Assembly (NCBI GenBank): GCA_002364735.1
Contig: DEZB01000023.1
Span: 16,444-80,443 of the forward strand
DNA length: 64,000 bases
Origin: Bacteroidales bacterium UBA3143
GTDB taxonomy: Bacteria; Bacteroidota; Bacteroidia; Bacteroidales; Dysgonomonadaceae
Direction: 5' to 3'
Position 1 is the stretch's first letter. The number at the start of each line of letters is the position of its first letter. A model generated the notes under the pieces. It had not been told where the DNA came from, made no database searches, and was given only the letters and a program-made list of their open reading frames with translations. The translations under genes and the position numbers were made by a program. This document shows positions 9,660-18,789 of the stretch, in pieces.

Positions 9660-11600
9660 TTAAGAGTAGTTTTTCATCAACTTTTTAGCTCGAAGAAGTT
9701 CTGCAACGCTCATTGCAAATGAATAAGCCCCGTGAGCCGTAAATGGTGGACTCGAGTCGTAAAGTTCTGAAATAGTTCCAATACAGTCATTTGATATTTC
9801 ATCCTCTATTTCTATTAAAATGCGGTCTACCAAAGATATGCCACTACGTTGGTAAACTTTAAGATATGCTTCAATGTATGGACCCAGTAACCAGGGAAAA
9901 GAGGGACCATTAAAATAAGCAATTTCACTTTCTCGGCGATTAGAAGAGTAATAAGGATTGTAGTTCTCACCTTTAGGACTTAATGATCTTATTCCTTTTG
10001 GGGTTAATAATTCCTTGGTTACAAAATCTACAATTGAGCGTTTTCTATGTTTCTCAAGCGGAGAATAATCCAAAGATACTGCAAAAATCATATTGGGTCT
10101 AAGACTCCAATCTGTATGCGTTCCATCAACATAATCAAAAAGATATCCGGCGTTATTAACGAAAACAGATGTAAATGATTCTTTTACAATATCACTCTTC
10201 AATGATAATTGTGATTCCATTACTTTATCTCCTTTAATTCTTAGAATTTCTTCACCAAATTTAAGTGCGTTATACCACAATGCATTAAACTCAACTAAAA
10301 AACCAGATCTTGGGATAACTGGGTGCCCATCTATAACCGCGTTCATCCAGCTAACAGGTTTATTACGACCAAAAGTAGACAATAGACTATTATCTACGTC
10401 AACTCGCAAATTGGGGTGTTTGTTATCCAATATGTAATTTAAAATTTCTAAAACTATGTCTGCATATTTCTCATGAAATTTTTCAGGTCTTTCTTTTGCA
10501 AATTGTTGAATTGCCCAAATTGCCCAAAGTGGTATATCTGGATCATCTATTTGCTTTAATAAGCCTGGTGTTGACATTTCTGCCATATTTTTTCTAATTT
10601 GTATAATAGCAGTGTCCATTATTTTTTCGAAATCATCGACTCGTCCCACTGAAAGAGTACATCCTGGTAAGGAAATAAACTGATCACGTGCTCTGACCTT
10701 AAACCATGGATATCCTGCCAATAAATACTGTTCGTCGGGATTAGGGATATAAAAAAACTGATGACTTGAATTTTTGAGACAATTGTAAAAAGATGATCGT
10801 GGTGTTCGACGTTTAATCTCCTCCTCAAACTCTGTAACTAAAGTAGAAGTATCTTTTAACGTGTCGCCAGCTGAAAAAACAATTATATCACCTTTTTTGA
10901 TTGGCATTTCAAAATATCCTGGAACATACAAATCTTCTTTATAGGTATCGCCTGCCTGCATATCTTGCAAATATTCTATACCTTTATACCAGTGTGGTTG
11001 ATAAATAAAATCCGCTTCACTACTAAATTGCATAAACAATTCAGGGTAAACGCTATACATACGTGTGCTTATTCCATTTTCTACTTCACTGTACGACTTA
11101 TCTACATTGTCGTTCTCTTGGGTTAGCATAAATACATTTCTGAAAGCCAAAAATGGTTTGAAACGGATTGTTGTAGGCGAATGTGCTTCTAACAAAGTAT
11201 AGCGTATCATCAATGAATTCTGTTGCGACGAGAACATAATTTCTTTAGAAAGAACAACACCTCCTACACGATAAATGGTTTTAGGAATACTGTCGCTGTT
11301 AAATTCCCTAATGTACTTATGTCCACGTGGACTGTAGTTATCTCCAGAGTATTTATGAATTCCCAAGTTAAACTCGGCTCCATGTTGAATAACTGTTTCA
11401 TCGAACGAAGAAAGGATCAAATGGTTGTCATCGTCCAATGTGGGTACAGGCATAACCAATAATCCTTGATACTTAGTTGTATTGCATCCTGATATTGAAG
11501 TGTTATGATATGCTCCTCTTCTATTGGTTCTCAGCACATTGCGATATAAGGAGTATTCGAGACTTATAATTAAATCTTTGTCAAATTTAAGATAATTCAT
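9660..11600 (-). CDS. Glycogen debranching enzyme (amylo-alpha-1,6-glucosidase type)
   Basis: First gene of the reverse glucan operon. The 646 residues comprise an N-terminal GDE beta-sandwich domain (RTNRRGAYHNTSISGCNTTKYQG, given here as separate conserved pieces RRGAY and NTTKYQGLL) and a C-terminal (alpha/alpha)6 barrel with GYPWF, DVDNSLL, GFLVEFNALWYNAL and GPSFPWLLGPY. These match bacterial and archaeal debranching enzymes that remove alpha-1,6 branches. There is no signal peptide, so action on an intracellular store is likely. The upstream region contains only weak promoter candidates. Confidence 0.9.
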   Translation of the reverse strand: MNYLKFDKDLIISLEYSLYRNVLRTNRRGAYHNTSISGCNTTKYQGLLVMPVPTLDDDNHLILSSFDETVIQHGAEFNLGIHKYSGDNYSPRGHKYIREFNSDSIPKTIYRVGGVVLSKEIMFSSQQNSLMIRYTLLEAHSPTTIRFKPFLAFRNVFMLTQENDNVDKSYSEVENGISTRMYSVYPELFMQFSSEADFIYQPHWYKGIEYLQDMQAGDTYKEDLYVPGYFEMPIKKGDIIVFSAGDTLKDTSTLVTEFEEEIKRRTPRSSFYNCLKNSSHQFFYIPNPDEQYLLAGYPWFKVRARDQFISLPGCTLSVGRVDDFEKIMDTAIIQIRKNMAEMSTPGLLKQIDDPDIPLWAIWAIQQFAKERPEKFHEKYADIVLEILNYILDNKHPNLRVDVDNSLLSTFGRNKPVSWMNAVIDGHPVIPRSGFLVEFNALWYNALKFGEEILRIKGDKVMESQLSLKSDIVKESFTSVFVNNAGYLFDYVDGTHTDWSLRPNMIFAVSLDYSPLEKHRKRSIVDFVTKELLTPKGIRSLSPKGENYNPYYSSNRRESEIAYFNGPSFPWLLGPYIEAYLKVYQRSGISLVDRILIEIEDEISNDCIGTISELYDSSPPFTAHGAYSFAMSVAELLRAKKLMKNYS

Positions 11601-11904
11601 TTTAAACCATTTTAATTGGATTTATTCCGAAAGATATAAATATTAATATTAAGAAACAAATAGGAACTAAGTTTTCTTTTCTTATAATTTTACTTGCATG
11701 TATGTTATTCATTTAGGAGGATTACAAAAAATAATCTAATTTCATAAATATATTTTTATCTGAAAAAGAAAATAGCGTTCTTGCGATCCAGAAAAAGACA
11801 TCTTATGTGTCAATTTGTAAATGACAGGCTGTTTTTATTTACAATTCAAAACAAGATGAGCAAAAAAACAGGTGGAAATCAAATCCACTGCGGTAAATAA
11901 GACG

Positions 11905-11946
11905 TTCATCTTATGAAAATCTAATTTACTGGAGTGAAAATGTTTT
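11905..11946 (+). repeat. 42-bp dispersed repeat, copy 1
   Basis: Begins TTCATCTTATGAAAATC and ends GTGAAAATGTTTT. It matches the copy at 12152-12193 in 38 of 42 positions by hand alignment. The start forms a small TTCA/TGAA inverted repeat. Confidence 0.75.
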
Positions 11947-12151
11947 TAATCACTATAATGATACTTTTTAGAGTAAATTTCAGCGAAAAATGGCGTAAAA
12001 AATGAAAAAGCATGCTATTAATTAAAAAATCTACAAAATGATGATAGAAAACAATATAGGTAATTGAAATAAACAGCATGATTGGGCTATTTAAGGCAAC
12101 AAAAATCAAAATAACGTGTTTCAAAACATTTTCCACGGTGTTAATGCGAAT

Positions 12152-12193
12152 TTCATCTTGTGAAAATCCAATCTACTGTAGTGAAAATGTTTT
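12152..12193 (+). repeat. 42-bp dispersed repeat, copy 2
   Basis: Second direct copy, 247 bases after the first, same orientation, with four substitutions and no gaps. A third, more diverged copy lies on the other strand at 33957-33998, upstream of the ATP synthase operon. Confidence 0.75.
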
Positions 12194-12307
12194 GAAAAAG
12201 ATATTGTAACAGATTATCTTATTTTTCAATACGAGAGTTTTTTTTTTATGCAACAGAAACAAATTAATATAGAGAGTGACGAGTAAAGCATATTATTCTT
12301 CTATTTA

Positions 12308-12339
12308 TTTGTGCCTATATTTTACATTTTGTAAATTTG
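12308..12339 (+). promoter_or_regulatory. Bacteroidota promoter (TTTG / TAAATTTG) of the rhomboid gene
   Basis: TTTG at 12308-12311 and TAAATTTG at 12332-12339 are spaced by 20 bases, matching the -33/-7 architecture. The ATG at 12365 then has a leader of about 20 bases. Confidence 0.65.
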
Positions 12340-12364
12340 TTACAAAGCATGCAAATAGAAAGTT

Positions 12365-13054
12365 ATGGTTGTTGACGAAAATAAAGTTATTTCAATTGAA
12401 AAGAAACGGATGCGTATTGCTTTAATTCCCACCATTTTTTTTCTTATACTTTTGTGGCTCATACTCATTATTGATATATCTTTGGATTTACCTATTTATA
12501 AATTAGGGGTATATCCTTTAAGTTGGAAAGGACTCCCCGGAATATTCTTATCTCCTTTTATTCATAGTTCTGTAAAACATCTTTTTTCCAACACCCTACC
12601 ATTGTTAGTATTAATGTGGTGTTTGTTTTATTTTTATCATGGTATTGCTTATAAAACCTATTTCTTACTTTGGTTTTTAAGTGGATTTATTACATGGATT
12701 ATAGCGAGAGAATCTTGGCATATAGGCGCAAGTGGCATAGTTTATAGTTTATCGTTCTTTCTTTTTTTTAGTGGCATTTTTCGCAAGCATATTCCGCTTA
12801 TAGCAATTTCGCTGATTGTTGCTTTCCTCTATGGTAGCAATGTTTGGAATATGTTTCCATGGTCAATGTACATAGATGTAAAAGTGTCATGGGAAGGACA
12901 TTTATCTGGAGCAATCAGTGGTTTTCTTGTAGCTATATTATTTAGAAACTTTGGACCTCAAAAACCTATCAAAGAGTGGAGTGAGTCAGAAAGTGAATTG
13001 GAGGTATTGGAGAATGAAGATATATTTACCGATGAGTTGCTTGATGATTTATAA
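12365..13054 (+). CDS. Rhomboid-family intramembrane serine protease
   Basis: A 229-residue polytopic membrane protein. The catalytic serine is in the GASG motif (HIGASGIVYSL) and the catalytic histidine in WEGHLSGAISG, both within predicted helices. An HLFSN segment in helix 2 fits the HxxxN oxyanion motif. Six hydrophobic segments are visible. The N-terminus is short and charged, and the C-terminus is an acidic tail (SESESELEVLENEDIF). Substrates of such proteases are rarely predictable. It is transcribed alone from a good promoter; the next gene starts within 60 bases but has a poorly defined start. Confidence 0.9.
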   Translation: MVVDENKVISIEKKRMRIALIPTIFFLILLWLILIIDISLDLPIYKLGVYPLSWKGLPGIFLSPFIHSSVKHLFSNTLPLLVLMWCLFYFYHGIAYKTYFLLWFLSGFITWIIARESWHIGASGIVYSLSFFLFFSGIFRKHIPLIAISLIVAFLYGSNVWNMFPWSMYIDVKVSWEGHLSGAISGFLVAILFRNFGPQKPIKEWSESESELEVLENEDIFTDELLDDL

Positions 13055-13112
13055 TGGAGTGTAATAATTGAACATAAAATTAATACAGTAAAGCATAAAA
13101 TATTCACCAGTA

Positions 13113-15353
13113 TTGTCATTCTTAGATTTAAAGTTGGTATATTTACGCTTCAAAATAAATGAGATTATTATCAAAAACGAACCAATAAAAACCGCTAAAC
13201 AGTTGAATACATTTGGAGGAGTCTTCACACCTTCCATACTTACTGTATTAGGCGTTATCATGTATTTGAGGTTTGGCTGGGTGGTTGGCAATGTTGGTCT
13301 CATCGGCACATTGATTATTGTAACCTTAGCCACTTCTATTACTTTTCTCACAGCTTTATCAATTGCTTCTATAGCTACTAATGCACCCGTTAAAGCAGGA
13401 GGTGCTTATTTCCTGATAAGTCGGTCATTGGGTGTAGAGATGGGTGGTGCGGTTGGCATTCCGCTCTTTTTAGCGCAAGCTTTTTCTGTTGCACTCTATA
13501 TTATGGGGTTTTCCGAAAGTATGGTAGCCATATTCCCATCATTAAATATAAAATTTGTTGGTATTGTTACTACTGTTCTGTTAAGCCTTCTTTCAATGTT
13601 TTCTACTAAGGCTGCTATTCGTGCTCAATTTGTTATTTTAGGAATTATAGCTTTCTCCCTTATCTCATTTCTTTTAGGTGGTCCCATAGAAGATTCACAC
13701 ATAGAACTCTGGGGAGTTCCAGCGGCTCAATCTGAAAATTTTTGGACAGTGTTTGCAGTTTTCTTTCCCGCAGTTACAGGTATCATGGCAGGAGTAAACA
13801 TGTCCGGTGATTTAAAAGATCCTGCTAAATCTATTCCTAAAGGAACATTTATGGCTGTAGGTGTTGGCTATATCATCTACATGGTGGTTCCCTTTTTCTT
13901 TGCTTTCAGAGCAGACGCCGCCACGTTAGTGAGTGACAACATGATTATGCAAAAGATAGCATTATGGGGTGTTGCAATCTTATTGGGTATTTGGGGAGCA
14001 ACATTATCGAGTGCCGTGGGTAGCTTGTTAGGTGCGCCTCGAGTGCTTCAAGCCCTTACTGTTGATAAAGTATTCCCCTCAAAGTTTTCGTTTTTAGCTA
14101 AGAATTCTGGTCCTGAACAAATACCACGTGCCGCTACCATCTTTACTTCCATTATTGCCCTTATACTTGTTTCTGTAGGCGATTTAAATATGATTGCACC
14201 CATTCTGACCATGTTTTTTTTAACCACATATGGCACACTTAATCTTACCTCAGGAATAGAAACAATGCTCCAAAGCCCCTCCTTTAGACCAAAATTCAGG
14301 GTTCACTGGGTATTCTCTTTTCTTGGTACTATTGGGTGTATTGCCGTTATGTTTCTCATAAATGCTATTGCAACGGTTGTTGCTATAGTATTTATTTCAG
14401 GAATTTATGTATGGCTGAGACGCCGAAGACTCAAAACAACATTTGGAGATGTCACAAGAGGAATGCTCTTGCAAATAGTTCGCTACGCTTTATTGCGATT
14501 AGACGCAAAAGCTGCTGATGCAAAAAGTTGGCGACCCAATATATTGGTGTTTTCAGGTATGCCCACCAAAAGATGGCATTTAATTGATTTTGCTTACGGA
14601 ATAGTTCAAGAAAAAGGATTGATAACAGTTGCAACTATTCTTCCTGAAAAAGGAGTGTCACAGCAAAGAGTAGCGAAACATGAACAAAACATATCGTCTT
14701 ATTTAAATGATAAGAACATTAAAACACTGGTAAGAGTGACAAGAGCAGAAGATGCATTTTCGGGATCCAAACAGCTGGTAAATTCTTATGGTTTAGGTAG
14801 TGTCGTTCCCAACACAATTTTGTTGGGTGATACCGAGGAAAACAACCACCATGAACCTTATTGCGATATGATATCGCATTTTTATCAATCAAAAAGAAAT
14901 GTAATCATACTTCAAAATGATTTTAGACTTGATTATGCTGGAGCAAAGAAGATTGACCTTTGGTGGGGAGGTCTTAAAGGCAATGGTGGTTTAATGATGA
15001 TTGTAGCGCATTTGATAAGTACAAGTCCTCGTTGGCAAGACATAAAAATAAGTGTGAAAATGGTAGTAGCTTCAGAGGAAGCTGCCAAAGGCACTCGCGA
15101 GAACTTAAAGAATATATTGTCTGAAATGCGAGTTGGCTTCGACTATGATATTATTGTTTCAAATGGCAGAAGATTCTGGGATATTTTAGAGCAAGAATCT
15201 AAGGAAAGCACCATGGTGATGATGGGATTAAAAGAACCCGATGAAAATTTTAGTGACTACTACCAACAATTGAAAACTAACACAAAGAATATCAAAAATA
15301 AAGTCTTCTTTCTTGCTGCAGAACATATAGACTTCAAAGATGTGTTGAGTTAA
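13113..15353 (+). CDS. SLC12-like amino acid/cation-chloride cotransporter family permease
   Basis: About 746 residues: roughly twelve membrane segments from residue 30 to 440, beginning with LNTFGGVFTPSILTVLGVIMYLRFGW, a signature of the SLC12 (Na-K-Cl cotransporter) branch of the APC superfamily. PAVTGIMAGVNMSGDLKDP is the conserved TM6 region. The C-terminal 300 residues are soluble and resemble the SLC12 C-terminal domain. The start is uncertain: the frame opens after a stop at 13089, the first in-frame ATG is inside the first helix (13260), and TTG at 13113 is the best available start. Transported ions cannot be deduced. Confidence 0.82.
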   Translation: MSFLDLKLVYLRFKINEIIIKNEPIKTAKQLNTFGGVFTPSILTVLGVIMYLRFGWVVGNVGLIGTLIIVTLATSITFLTALSIASIATNAPVKAGGAYFLISRSLGVEMGGAVGIPLFLAQAFSVALYIMGFSESMVAIFPSLNIKFVGIVTTVLLSLLSMFSTKAAIRAQFVILGIIAFSLISFLLGGPIEDSHIELWGVPAAQSENFWTVFAVFFPAVTGIMAGVNMSGDLKDPAKSIPKGTFMAVGVGYIIYMVVPFFFAFRADAATLVSDNMIMQKIALWGVAILLGIWGATLSSAVGSLLGAPRVLQALTVDKVFPSKFSFLAKNSGPEQIPRAATIFTSIIALILVSVGDLNMIAPILTMFFLTTYGTLNLTSGIETMLQSPSFRPKFRVHWVFSFLGTIGCIAVMFLINAIATVVAIVFISGIYVWLRRRRLKTTFGDVTRGMLLQIVRYALLRLDAKAADAKSWRPNILVFSGMPTKRWHLIDFAYGIVQEKGLITVATILPEKGVSQQRVAKHEQNISSYLNDKNIKTLVRVTRAEDAFSGSKQLVNSYGLGSVVPNTILLGDTEENNHHEPYCDMISHFYQSKRNVIILQNDFRLDYAGAKKIDLWWGGLKGNGGLMMIVAHLISTSPRWQDIKISVKMVVASEEAAKGTRENLKNILSEMRVGFDYDIIVSNGRRFWDILEQESKESTMVMMGLKEPDENFSDYYQQLKTNTKNIKNKVFFLAAEHIDFKDVLS

Positions 15354-15537
15354 AAGCAAAATTACGACTCGATTTATATCTTTACTCTAACAATATTTCA
15401 TTTTAAATAAATTCCTCTTTAACGATCGTTTTAATAAACATCTAATGTCTTAAATTTTCTCTTTTATATATATGCTACACAATAGCATTTGCTATTTATA
15501 AAAAGAGACTTTGTTCTAAAGGTTCAATTTTTTTCAT

Positions 15538-15545
15538 TATTTTTG
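15538..15545 (+). promoter_or_regulatory. -7 element upstream of ddh
   Basis: TATTTTTG fits TAnnTTTG and lies 23 bases before the ddh ATG. A TTTG occurs further upstream at 15510, spaced somewhat too widely (24 bases). Confidence 0.5.
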
Positions 15546-15568
15546 TAATTAAGAAAAAATATTCATTT

Positions 15569-16468
15569 ATGACTAAAAAAATACGAGCTGCCATTATTGG
15601 CTACGGTAACATCGGTAAATATGTTATCGACACTATCACACAATCACCCGATTTTGAAATTGCAGGAATAGTCCGTCGCAACATTAACAATGTTCCTGAT
15701 GAATTACAGGGGTTTGTTGTAACAGATTCAATTGTTAAACTTCAAAATGTAGATGTTGCCATTTTGTGTCTTCCCAGCAGAATGTTAGAGAATTCAGCTA
15801 AGGAATGTCTTTCATTAGGAATTAACACAGTTGATAGTTTTGACATTCATTCTGAAATAAAGGACTTGCGTAGCTCTCTCATGGCTTTTGCTGAAAAGTA
15901 TAATGCTGTTTCAGTTATTTCTGCCGGATGGGATCCAGGTAGCGACTCAATAATTAGAACCCTTATGCAAGCAATGACTCCTGTGGGATTAACTTACACA
16001 AACTTTGGCCCTGGGATGAGCATGGGGCACACTGTTGCTGTTAAAGCTATAGATGGCGTAAAAAATGCTCTTTCTGTGACCATTCCTAAAGGTACTGGTA
16101 TTCACAGACGCATGGTTTATATTGAAATTCAAGAAGGATACGCATTTGAAGAAATAACTAAAGCTATTCAAACTGATAGCTATTTTGTTAATGATGAAAC
16201 TCACGTATTTAAAGTTGACAACGTAGATGATTTAAAAGACATGGGGCATGGTGTAAAGATGGAAAGAAAGGGTGGATCTGGAAGTACACAAAATCAATTA
16301 CTTTCTTTCAACATGAATGTAAACAATCCTGCACTAACAGCCCAAATGTTGGTTTGTGCTGCTCGTGCCTCTCTTAAAGTACAACCTGGAGCTTACACAC
16401 TTATAGAAATACCCGTAATCGATTTGCTTCCTGGGAATAAAGAGGAATGGATTGACAAGTTGGTTTAA
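15569..16468 (+). CDS. ddh: meso-Diaminopimelate D-dehydrogenase
   Basis: NADPH-dependent, one-step conversion of tetrahydrodipicolinate to meso-DAP, the short route of lysine and peptidoglycan precursor synthesis. The 299 residues begin with the Rossmann motif GYGNIGKYV. The blocks SAGWDPGSDSIIR, FGPGMSMGHTVAVKAI and the KGTGIHRRMVYIE segment match the family. It is transcribed from its own promoter and followed 42 bases later by lgt, another envelope gene, with a separate promoter. This implies DAP-type peptidoglycan. Confidence 0.94.
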   Translation: MTKKIRAAIIGYGNIGKYVIDTITQSPDFEIAGIVRRNINNVPDELQGFVVTDSIVKLQNVDVAILCLPSRMLENSAKECLSLGINTVDSFDIHSEIKDLRSSLMAFAEKYNAVSVISAGWDPGSDSIIRTLMQAMTPVGLTYTNFGPGMSMGHTVAVKAIDGVKNALSVTIPKGTGIHRRMVYIEIQEGYAFEEITKAIQTDSYFVNDETHVFKVDNVDDLKDMGHGVKMERKGGSGSTQNQLLSFNMNVNNPALTAQMLVCAARASLKVQPGAYTLIEIPVIDLLPGNKEEWIDKLV

Positions 16469-16484
16469 AGTCATAAAAATTAAG

Positions 16485-16492
16485 TATCTTTG
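16485..16492 (+). promoter_or_regulatory. -7 element of lgt
   Basis: TATCTTTG fits TAnnTTTG, with TTGG about 21 bases upstream at 16460. The ATG at 16510 is 18 bases downstream, implying a very short leader. Confidence 0.55.
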
Positions 16493-16509
16493 TTTTATAA
16501 ATAAAAAAA

Positions 16510-17409
16510 ATGCATCACATGTTTTTATACGTTACTTGGAATGTTGACCCCGAGCTATTTACAATATTTGGAAGAGAAATTAGATGGTACGGTTTGCTAT
16601 GGGTAATTGGTCTTATTGTAGCAGTTTACACGGTACAAAGAATTTTCGAGAAAGAAAACCTTCCTCAAAAATGGTTCGATTCACTTTTCGTTTATATGAT
16701 GTTGGGCATCATCCTTGGTGCACGCTTAGGTCACTGTCTTTTCTATGAACCGGCTTACTATTTAGCCAACCCTATCGAAATTCTTAAAATATGGGAAGGA
16801 GGGCTGGCAAGTCATGGAGGTGTTTTAGGTATTATTATTGCCGTTTGGCTTTATTCTAAAAAGGTAACCAAGAAAAGTATGATCTGGACATTTGATAGAG
16901 TAATAGTTCCTACAGGATTTACTGCAGCATTTATACGTTTGGGCAATTTGATGAACCATGAAATATATGGTGGTCCTACATCACAACCTTGGGGTTTCCG
17001 GTTTATTGAAAACATACCCTATTGGAAAGCAGGTGCAGCTCCAATTTTTTCAGAACCTTCACACCCAACACAAATTTACGAAGCAATTATCTATCTAATT
17101 GTTTTTGCAGTTACCATGTATCTATTTTGGAAAACTGATGCTAAGAAAAAACAGGGCTTACTCATAGGTATTGCCATGATCATGATTTTTGTTTCAAGGT
17201 TTTTTATCGAATACTTGAAAAACGTTCAAGTTCAATCTGAAATAGTGATGCGCGAAGATACTGGTCTTATTCTTGGACAATGGCTAAGTATTCCATTTAT
17301 AATTTGGGGTGTGTGGCTCGTCTGGAATGCCATGAGGAAAGCGAAGCAAAACAATGAGGTTGTGGCGAAAACTTCAGAGGAAGGTTCTAATTTTATAACT
17401 AAAAAATAA
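16510..17409 (+). CDS. lgt: Prolipoprotein diacylglyceryl transferase
   Basis: Inner-membrane enzyme that moves diacylglycerol from phosphatidylglycerol to the lipobox cysteine, the first step of lipoprotein maturation. It has 299 residues and seven membrane segments. The LASHGGVLG block holds the conserved His, and the Lgt signature RLGNLMNHEIYG is near residue 140. EPSHPTQIYEA and FFIEYLKNVQ close the active-site region. It serves lipoproteins such as the GldH and DUF5715 proteins encoded nearby. Confidence 0.95.
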   Translation: MHHMFLYVTWNVDPELFTIFGREIRWYGLLWVIGLIVAVYTVQRIFEKENLPQKWFDSLFVYMMLGIILGARLGHCLFYEPAYYLANPIEILKIWEGGLASHGGVLGIIIAVWLYSKKVTKKSMIWTFDRVIVPTGFTAAFIRLGNLMNHEIYGGPTSQPWGFRFIENIPYWKAGAAPIFSEPSHPTQIYEAIIYLIVFAVTMYLFWKTDAKKKQGLLIGIAMIMIFVSRFFIEYLKNVQVQSEIVMREDTGLILGQWLSIPFIIWGVWLVWNAMRKAKQNNEVVAKTSEEGSNFITKK

Positions 17410-17483
17410 TTCAGATTAAACTCAACAGAGTAAAATTTATTAGTCAGTGAAATCAAAATAAACAACTATATATTTATAATAAA

Positions 17484-18719
17484 ATGTACAATCCCATTGA
17501 AATTAATGAAAATCTTTTTTACGTTGGTGTAAACGATAGAACAAAAAGTCTATTCGAGAATTTATGGCCCCTCCCTAAAGGAGTTTCCTATAATTCTTAT
17601 GTCATTCGTGACGAAAAAATCGCATTGATTGACACTGTTGATATTTGCTATACAGATATCTTTTTAAACAAATTAGATGTTGTATTGGGTGATAAGTCCA
17701 TCGACTATTTAGTGATAAATCATATGGAACCTGATCATTCAGGTGCACTTAACATTTTATTAAACAAATATCCCACTATTAAAATTGTAGGTAATGCACG
17801 TACAGCCGATATGCTAAAAGGATATTATAACATTTCAGAGAATGTTCAGGTTATAAAAGATGGCGACGAATTATGCTTGGGTAAGAATACACTTAAATTC
17901 TTTTTGACACCTATGGTGCATTGGCCCGAAACCATGATGACATATATAAATGAAACCAAAACTGTTTTTTCAGGTGATGCATTTGGTACTTTTGGCTCGT
18001 TAGATGGAGGAGTAGTTGACTCTCAATTAAACCCTGATTTCTATTGGGACGAAATGGTGCGATACTACTCTAATATAGTAGGAAAATATGGTGGTCCAGT
18101 TCAAAAAGCGTTGCGCAAATTCAACGATGTTGAGATAAACACTATTTGTCCAACTCATGGTCCAGTGTGGACCGAACCCGAAAACGTAAAACGTGTTATT
18201 GGGTTATACGATAAACTAAGCAATTATGAAGGTGACAAAGGTTTAGTTATAGCTTACGGAAGCATGTATGGAAATACCGAACAACTTGCAGAAGCCATTG
18301 CAGCCGCAGCCGCAGCCAGTGGTGTACGGAATATTGTGATGCACAATCTATCCAAAAGCAATCTGTCCTATGTGATTCAAGATATTTACAAATACAAGGC
18401 GCTTATAATTGGTTCTCCCACTTATGATAGCAAGCTTTATCCTGCTGTTCAAACATTGGTGAACACATTGGAAAACAAGAACTTAAAAAACAGATATTTC
18501 GGTTTTTTTGGAAGCCATTCATGGGCAGGCACTTCCGTAAGGATTCTTGGTGACTTTGCAGACAAAATGCAATTCGAAAAGGTATGTAGTCCCATTGATA
18601 TGAAACAATCTCTCAACGAGGTTTTTTATGAAGAAGCCGTTACATTGGGAAGCACCATGGCCAAAAAGATTCTTTCGGATGATGAGATTGTGCCTAACAA
18701 AACAACAGACTGTATTTAA
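17484..18719 (+). CDS. Flavodiiron protein (FprA/ROO-type O2 or NO reductase)
   Basis: Cytosolic 411-residue A-type flavoprotein. The N-terminal metallo-beta-lactamase-like domain carries the diiron ligands: the HMEPDH motif near residue 84, the HWPETM histidine, the FSGDAFG aspartate and the CPTHGP histidine. The C-terminal flavodoxin domain begins at IAYGSMYGNTEQLAEAIA, which binds FMN. Such enzymes reduce O2 to water or NO to N2O and protect anaerobes from both. There is no C-terminal rubredoxin, so an external electron donor is needed. The gene has no visible operon partner. Confidence 0.93.
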   Translation: MYNPIEINENLFYVGVNDRTKSLFENLWPLPKGVSYNSYVIRDEKIALIDTVDICYTDIFLNKLDVVLGDKSIDYLVINHMEPDHSGALNILLNKYPTIKIVGNARTADMLKGYYNISENVQVIKDGDELCLGKNTLKFFLTPMVHWPETMMTYINETKTVFSGDAFGTFGSLDGGVVDSQLNPDFYWDEMVRYYSNIVGKYGGPVQKALRKFNDVEINTICPTHGPVWTEPENVKRVIGLYDKLSNYEGDKGLVIAYGSMYGNTEQLAEAIAAAAAASGVRNIVMHNLSKSNLSYVIQDIYKYKALIIGSPTYDSKLYPAVQTLVNTLENKNLKNRYFGFFGSHSWAGTSVRILGDFADKMQFEKVCSPIDMKQSLNEVFYEEAVTLGSTMAKKILSDDEIVPNKTTDCI

Positions 18720-18789
18720 TCTTACCACACTAAATATTTGTCGTAATAAGTTTAATTTCAAAGATATAAACTAATTAAAAATTAAAAGT

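Larger units (their letters stand above)
11601..12364 (+). other. Non-coding divergent region with a 42-bp direct repeat
   Basis: This 764-base very AT-rich stretch separates the divergent glucan operon and rhomboid gene. I see no credible coding sequence. It holds two copies of a 42-bp repeat (listed separately) 247 bases apart and the rhomboid promoter near its right end. Confidence 0.6.

Noticed and set aside
11921..12136. 71-codon reverse hydrophobic frame in the divergent region
   Set aside because: AT-rich and Phe/Ile-biased composition, overlaps the dispersed repeat and has no relatives that I recognise.
12365..13054. Rhomboid as an inactive pseudoprotease
   Set aside because: Both GASG serine and the WEGHLSG histidine are present with correct spacing.
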